The notes under the pieces are model-generated. The model saw only the letters and a list, made by a program, of their open reading frames with translations. It was not told the DNA's origin and ran no database searches. Positions 5,438 through 5,474 of a stretch of DNA of 5,474 bases are shown here, in pieces (positions within the stretch are counted from its first letter, which is position 1; each line of letters opens with the position of its first letter). This stretch comes from JAAZFZ01 sp035647435 (GTDB lineage Bacteria > Bacillota > Clostridia > Oscillospirales > Acutalibacteraceae): the NCBI GenBank assembly GCA_035647435.1, contig DASRNM010000030.1, positions 1 to 5,474 on the forward strand, in the 5' to 3' direction. A program made the position numbers and the translations under genes.

Positions 5438-5474
5438 AAAAGCACAAAAAACGTAGTAATATCAAGGGCTGGTG

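Overview
The window looks like chromosomal DNA from a low-GC Gram-positive bacterium, most likely in class Clostridia. The basis is the AT-rich intergenic DNA, strong Shine-Dalgarno sites of the AGGAGGTGAT type, two TTG starts, U-tailed hairpin terminators and a typical Firmicutes-like LepA. I cannot place it below class level. Nothing points to a phage, plasmid, insertion sequence or CRISPR array, and there are no tRNA or rRNA genes.

Layout from left to right. Bases 1-191 are an AT-rich leader with a promoter candidate. A cytoplasmic calcineurin-like metallophosphoesterase with a FnIII-like C-terminal domain follows (192-1409, +); its GNH(D/E) metal motif reads ASHE. A 224-base gap holds two hairpins, one with an 18-bp stem. 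Next is a 41-residue very basic protein with a TTG start (1634-1759, +). It converges on an unrecognised secreted acidic protein (1839-2486, -), and a minus-strand terminator lies between the two. A divergent intergenic region (2487-2758) carries opposing promoters and several dyads. After it come lepA (2759-4567, +), with its own terminator, and an FMN reductase-family flavoprotein with an iron-sulfur-type cysteine cluster (4697-5323, +). The last 150 bases hold two tandem hairpins and a strong extended -10 promoter for a gene beyond the right edge.

The genes appear to be separate transcription units, not one operon: most have their own promoter or terminator signals. lepA is not followed by hemW, its usual partner in many Firmicutes. 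Every start in the window keeps the same distance from the inferred 16S pairing register, which supports the chosen starts, including both TTG codons. I do not see a convincing new multi-gene system. The most unusual items are the altered metallophosphoesterase motif, the secreted protein with its dyad-rich promoter, and the small basic protein.
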